Of a stretch of 64,000 nucleotides of DNA, positions 60,039 through 64,000 are shown in pieces; positions within the stretch are counted from its first letter, which is position 1, and the number at the start of each line of letters is the position of its first letter. This DNA comes from Onchidella celtica. Its lineage: Eukaryota; Mollusca; Gastropoda; Systellommatophora; Onchidiidae. The notes beneath the pieces were generated by a model that worked only from the letters and a program-made list of their open reading frames with translations, was not told where the DNA came from and did not search any database. The position numbers were made by a program, and so were the translations under genes. The DNA lies in NCBI GenBank assembly GCA_963931925.1, contig OZ007569.1:47310101-47374100 (forward strand), written 5' to 3'.

Positions 60039-61470
60039 TCTACTTTATTTCACACTAAATATGCATTGACAGCTTATACAGTCATGTAATACTATCACAT
60101 TTTGTGCCATCATATTATGAGTCTTGACAAATGAGAAAATTACCGTCTCCCGCCTCCCGTGCTGGGATGAGTTTGGACGGTGGCATCTCTAAAACTATGC
60201 TCTCAGAGTGATGCTGTTATTAAATTTGTAGCTTCATAAAAGCCAGACCCCCAGGAAGACTTCAAGACGTGTTCCTTTGCGTTATTTTATTCAGGCACTG
60301 GGTTTGTCGAGGATGGCAGGACTCCAGTTAATGGGATGGCGCTGCAGGGCACCACGTGCACTTTACCGCTTGTTTTTCTACAAAAGACATGCAAGTGACC
60401 TAGATTTACACTGATGATGAAAAATCACAACAAAATAAGGCGGGAAACATAAGAGCAAAAAGTTAAAGAAGGAAAAATGAGTTGTACCCTGCCCTTCAAT
60501 TTCTGTGCCCTCTCTGCCCCACCACCCATATTTATAGAATAATATTATTTTTATAACTGTCATAGAGCAAGTTCACCCATACCATCGCCCCAGCGACATC
60601 TTTACTAGCCTTTTCTTTTGCATTTTCAGTTTCATCATATTAATCACAAACATTTTGGCCCTCATTCCAGTTCCTTGTAGCATTTGTCTGCCTTTCATTG
60701 TTGATCTTACTTTATGAGAACGCGCCAGTTATAGATAATAATAATAATGATAAAATAATTATGTAAATATAATAATGATAAACTATATTATTAAGTGAAC
60801 ACCCGATTATCTGAACTTGTGTAAATTTGCTTAGATTACTGGAACGTTTGCATTATTTATTGACTTTAGTGATATTTTGGACCTTTAAATAAAAGTGGAA
60901 TAAGAATATTTCTTTTCTTTCTTTTTTCCCTTTAATTTAATCTTTTAGAACTGTTCAGCACTGCCTCTTTCATGGCTTGATGCCCGTGGTGTTCTCTTCA
61001 GCCAATCACAGGCGTTTTCAGCTTCCCACGCTGCACCTGTAAACTGTATCGTCAAAGACAAGGAGTGAATCTTGATTTCTCAGGGGCAGCAAAACAATAA
61101 AATTGAGTCAACGAAATGCTCAGTTGCCTCGAATCCTGCAGCACCAGGAGAGAGGTCAACACGTGGTCAGGATAGAGTGAGCACCAATCTGAGAGATAAT
61201 GACTAGGGTAATCTATAGAAATTGATTCGTGCGGAGGAACGAAATCGCTGTTCCCCTTTAAAAGGGGCATAATGGTGCAAGGGAGGTGATAGAAAATTCT
61301 CTTTCAGGAATATCACAGCAGAAGGGAATAAAATCTGTCAGAGAGAAAATAAAAACAACAACAAAAAAAAACAACAACAACAACACACACACAGTTTGGT
61401 GATGTTAACTCTCCCGAATAGACTGGACACCCAAAGTCTCTGATCTTCACGCTAGGTCAAAGGAGCTTTA
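60039..61470. other. Non-coding, nothing recognised
   Basis: Contains an AATAATAATGAT-rich patch (60735-60790) and CAA/CA repeats (61351-61390). No exon. Confidence 0.45.
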
Positions 61471-61668
61471 GGGTAGCCACACAAAGGCCACCGAATTCGG
61501 TCACCGAGCCACTAGGCGCTTTAGGTGAGAAGAATTGCACTATATAAACGGACCGAATCTAGGTGGGCTCTATGTGCAGTTGTTGAAATAATATAGTGCA
61601 ATTCTTCTCACCTAAAGCGCCTAGTGGCTCGGTGACCGAATTCGGTGGCCTTTGTGTGGGTACCCTTA
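61468..61668. mobile_element. PIF/Harbinger-type hairpin MITE, near-perfect arms
   Basis: The element 61471-61665 (195 bp) is flanked by TTA on both sides (61468-61470, 61666-61668). Arms of about 75 bp (61471-61545 and 61591-61665) pair with essentially one mismatch near the tip (GGGTAGCC against GGGTACCC). The unpaired centre is about 45 bp. TTA (TWA-type) target duplications and GGG ends fit PIF/Harbinger. The lack of arm divergence marks a recent insertion. Confidence 0.87.
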
Positions 61669-62612
61669 GACTGCAAACCACCAGGGATTAAAAAAAAAGG
61701 GGGGGGGGGAAAGATGGTAGTTATAGATTCGAATCTGCATTTTTATGATGTAGTTCGAACAGGGCTGAAACGCATTATCATATCAAGCGTCGGGATTGGT
61801 GGTTTAAACTGTGAAATCAGTAATTAAAGGAAACAAAAACAACATTGAATGTTCCGCGGTCAGCTCATTTCGGTGTTTTCAGGTCTTTTTTTTTCAGAGG
61901 GTCTCTGCCCTAGGCATTTGCAGCCCAGGTATTTTTTATTATGATTATTGTTGTTGTTATTATTATTATTATTCTTGTTTTTGTTGTTCTTTTTCTTAGC
62001 CCTCCCCAAAGGGTTCTTTTCGGTATTTTTCCCACCAGCTGGATCCTGTAGTACAAGCAAGGAAGGATACAAACTGTGGCAAAAATGTGTTTTTTTTCTT
62101 ACTAAACACAAAAATCGTATCAACTGCCGGTGTAAATTTGCTACGCGAGTTACATGAAACCTTCAGTGATTTTAGTTAGTCAGATCTTAAAAGTGATTTG
62201 CGAAAGGAAATATTCTTTTATTTACTGTGCCAGTCGACTCCGTGCTGTGTTGACCACTGGAATTACTAATCTTTTCCTCGAAATGCAATGGCTAAGCCGG
62301 GAATCTCTGTGTATCAGCGTGCGTGTGTGTATGTGGCGTTCTGTATCACTCATCCACTCACATTTCACTCGCAGCAATTCATTAATGGCTCAAATACAGA
62401 TTCATGGCCGAGGCTCGTCCCTAATAATGACAGTTATCAAGATCAAGATTCCACCCACAGTGTAATGACGTGTTCCAGTTCACGCCATAGAATAATCATG
62501 TGCTGTTATAAAAGTGAACGCAATCATGAAGAATGTCCATTTTAAGTGTTAATTTTGTCTGAGAGACCGTTTTTGTAGATCTTCCATTGAATTAAAGTAC
62601 ACTATTCAGTTA
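61669..62612. other. Non-coding, nothing firm
   Basis: Has a short A/G run (61689-61710) and TTATTATTATT near 61952-61973. A plus frame ending at 62545 has moderately coding-like composition but no acceptor I trust. Confidence 0.35.
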
Positions 62613-62750
62613 GGCTGGGTTTTCATGTGTACGGAAACGGAAACGTGAAAACCCCGTCAAGTAGTGGAATAGAACGAATTTTTTTCTTGTGTACGGAAAC
62701 ACCGTTTTGATTTTTGATGTTTCCGTTTCTGTGCACACGGAAACCCAGCT
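62613..62750. mobile_element. GGAAACGG MITE family, copy 2
   Basis: A 138-bp copy with ends GGCTGGGTTTTCATGTGTAC and GTGCACACGGAAACCCAGC (TA on both outer sides, so a TA duplication is possible). Inner arms carry ACGGAAACGGAAAC and GTTTCCGTTTCTGTG. It aligns with 24943-25115. Confidence 0.82.
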
Positions 62751-63149
62751 AAAGTATTCACATGTTATGCCTTAGAGGGTGCTAAGGTTGGCTTGTTTGA
62801 AACAATCAAATTACACTATAAAACATGGACGCAGAGTAGGTCAGAAACAAGCATAGCTTTTTTTAAACTTTCTCCTCATGTGGCAAGTGGCACTTTCCTG
62901 GATATGACAGCGAAGTAAAGTTTACTTAAATGTAGTAGGGTAACACTACTAATGGTTTCACAACTTTTTCTTTTGAATTAGATCCAAAATTGTCATACAC
63001 AGCAGATCTTTGTCAGCAGAATACTTGAACGTGAAAAAAGTTGTGTGGAAGGAGTTAAGTTTAGTATTTACTCACTGATCAATAATGACAAACTATATTG
63101 TTCTGAAACATAACATTTTCTCATAACGGTAAGACTTACTGTCAAATTT
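62751..63149. other. Non-coding, nothing recognised
   Basis: AT-rich unique sequence. Confidence 0.45.
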
Positions 63150-63375
63150 AGATCTCGCTCTCTCTCTCTCTGCTTTCTCTCCCCCTATCTCTCACTCCTC
63201 TCTCTCTCTCTCTCTCTCTCCCTGTCTCTGTCGCTCCCTCTCTCTTTCTCTCTTCCTCCGTCTGTAACTTTCTTTCTTTGTCTGTTTCTGTTTCTGTGTC
63301 TGCCTGTCCATTTATCCGTCTGTCCCGTTCTCCTTCTTTCTCCTCTCCTCTCTCTCTCTGTCTGTGTCTCTCTTA
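63150..63375. repeat. (CT)n-rich tract
   Basis: Imperfect CT, CTTT and CTGT arrays, best between 63158 and 63220. The Arg/Glu-rich minus frame here is an artefact. Confidence 0.9.
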
Positions 63376-64000
63376 CATGCACATATCCATGTACTCACAC
63401 AAACAGCAGTGAACACATGCGCATATTCGCAAGAACACAAACACGCACACATATACACAGACCGGCACAAGCAAAATGTATCATTATGCAAACATAACTC
63501 CTTCACTGTGCGTATTTGATGCCCTCCTGGCATGTTGGAGGACTAGGAAATTCCACGTCACTTCTCCAAACTAAGACTTCTGATTTCAAGAAAATGTTTC
63601 CATTTAAAATGTGCAAATCATGGCCACACTGTAAACATGGAAATGGCAAGGGAAGCAATCTGGGCGGACTGGGTTTGAACAGAGTAATCACACTCGGGAG
63701 TAGAGGGCCCTTTTTCTGGTGGCTGATGGTCAATGCTTCAATAGCATGAATGAGTGAAAGAAAGCAAAGGGGAGGAGGGGGACAGTTTTACTGAATATGT
63801 AGCGTATTAACGTATGGAGTAGCCAGTTCAGTTTTGTTTGTAACTAGAGCCTTCGACAGACGGTTATATTTATGAGCAAAGCACAGAGTTGAAGAATCTA
63901 TTATTATATACATTGCGGATCTGTCGCCTGTGATGCTCTCCGTTGTGGCGATAATATGTTTCAACAACATATTATATCAGTTCATTTGTTGTATTTACTT
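63376..64000. other. Non-coding, nothing recognised
   Basis: Opposing frames of about 76 codons overlap at 63503-63749. Neither has a recognised motif. Confidence 0.4.

Noticed and set aside
62288-62545. Plus frame with coding-like end (SERNHEECPF)
   Set aside because: A second frame is open over the same stretch and no acceptor or homology supports either. Left out of the gene calls.

Overview
The window reads as animal nuclear DNA from an intron-rich, repeat-laden genome. It is visibly AT-rich, has no bacterial-style gene packing and no long uninterrupted reading frame. Its recognisable parts are single exons with GT donors, decayed retroelements, many short inverted-repeat elements and long GA, GATA and CAA arrays. 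A lophotrochozoan, most likely a mollusc and perhaps a gastropod, fits best: an N-acylated globin exon, a LINE whose ORF2 ends in a Cys/His zinc-knuckle tail, and dense MITEs with GATA arrays. No species-diagnostic gene is present, so this is inference.

The best coding evidence is a globin first exon at 18858-19009 (+). It has helices A and B, a possible acylation signal at the N-terminus and a phase-2 donor at the classical globin B12.2 position. The last 30 bases of this exon and its donor are partly duplicated twice in the following 220 bases. I found no exon 2 in the remaining 45 kb, so either the intron is very long or the exon lies elsewhere. The second-best is a signal-peptide first exon at 27831-27933 (+) with a phase-1 donor and a promoter-like stretch in front. 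Several minus-strand segments look coding (25681-25904, 31438-31747, 37676-37861, 46112-46317, 54985-55140), but I cannot assign them. A small promoter-like locus with a 52-nt putative intron and a 37-codon frame lies at 38030-38384.

Most of the rest is mobile DNA. There is a complete solo LTR with 5-bp target duplications (8068-9304), next to a minus-strand Ty3/gypsy-type Gag remnant. The 3' end of a LINE with a zinc-knuckle tail lies at 27283-27560, and two LINE-like 3' tails lie at 47263 and 53871. Elements with clear target duplications are a hAT-type MITE (8 bp), a piggyBac-type MITE (TTAA), a PIF/Harbinger-type near-perfect hairpin (TTA), an element with 23-bp inverted ends (ATGT) and a 425-bp element (TATA). 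Five multi-copy MITE families are shared within the window, one copy split by another repeat. Minisatellites have units of 22, 38, 51 and 56 bp.

Region by region: 1-8 kb is unique sequence with a 22-bp minisatellite, GA/GATA arrays and a hAT MITE. 8-13 kb holds the solo LTR and a cluster of MITEs. 13-16 kb is CAA/AAT-rich with a 51-bp minisatellite. 17-19.3 kb is the globin 5' end. 20-25.2 kb is a dense MITE block. 25.6-28 kb holds a coding-like minus frame, the LINE end and the signal-peptide exon. 28-31.4 kb is repeat-poor. 31.4-38.4 kb mixes candidate exons, GATA/GACA arrays and MITEs. 38.4-47.5 kb has mobile elements. 47.5-64 kb is mostly non-coding, with a LINE tail, GA/GATA arrays, a 56-bp minisatellite and a fresh hairpin element. 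Gene assignments beyond the globin family rest on translation by eye and are given low confidence.
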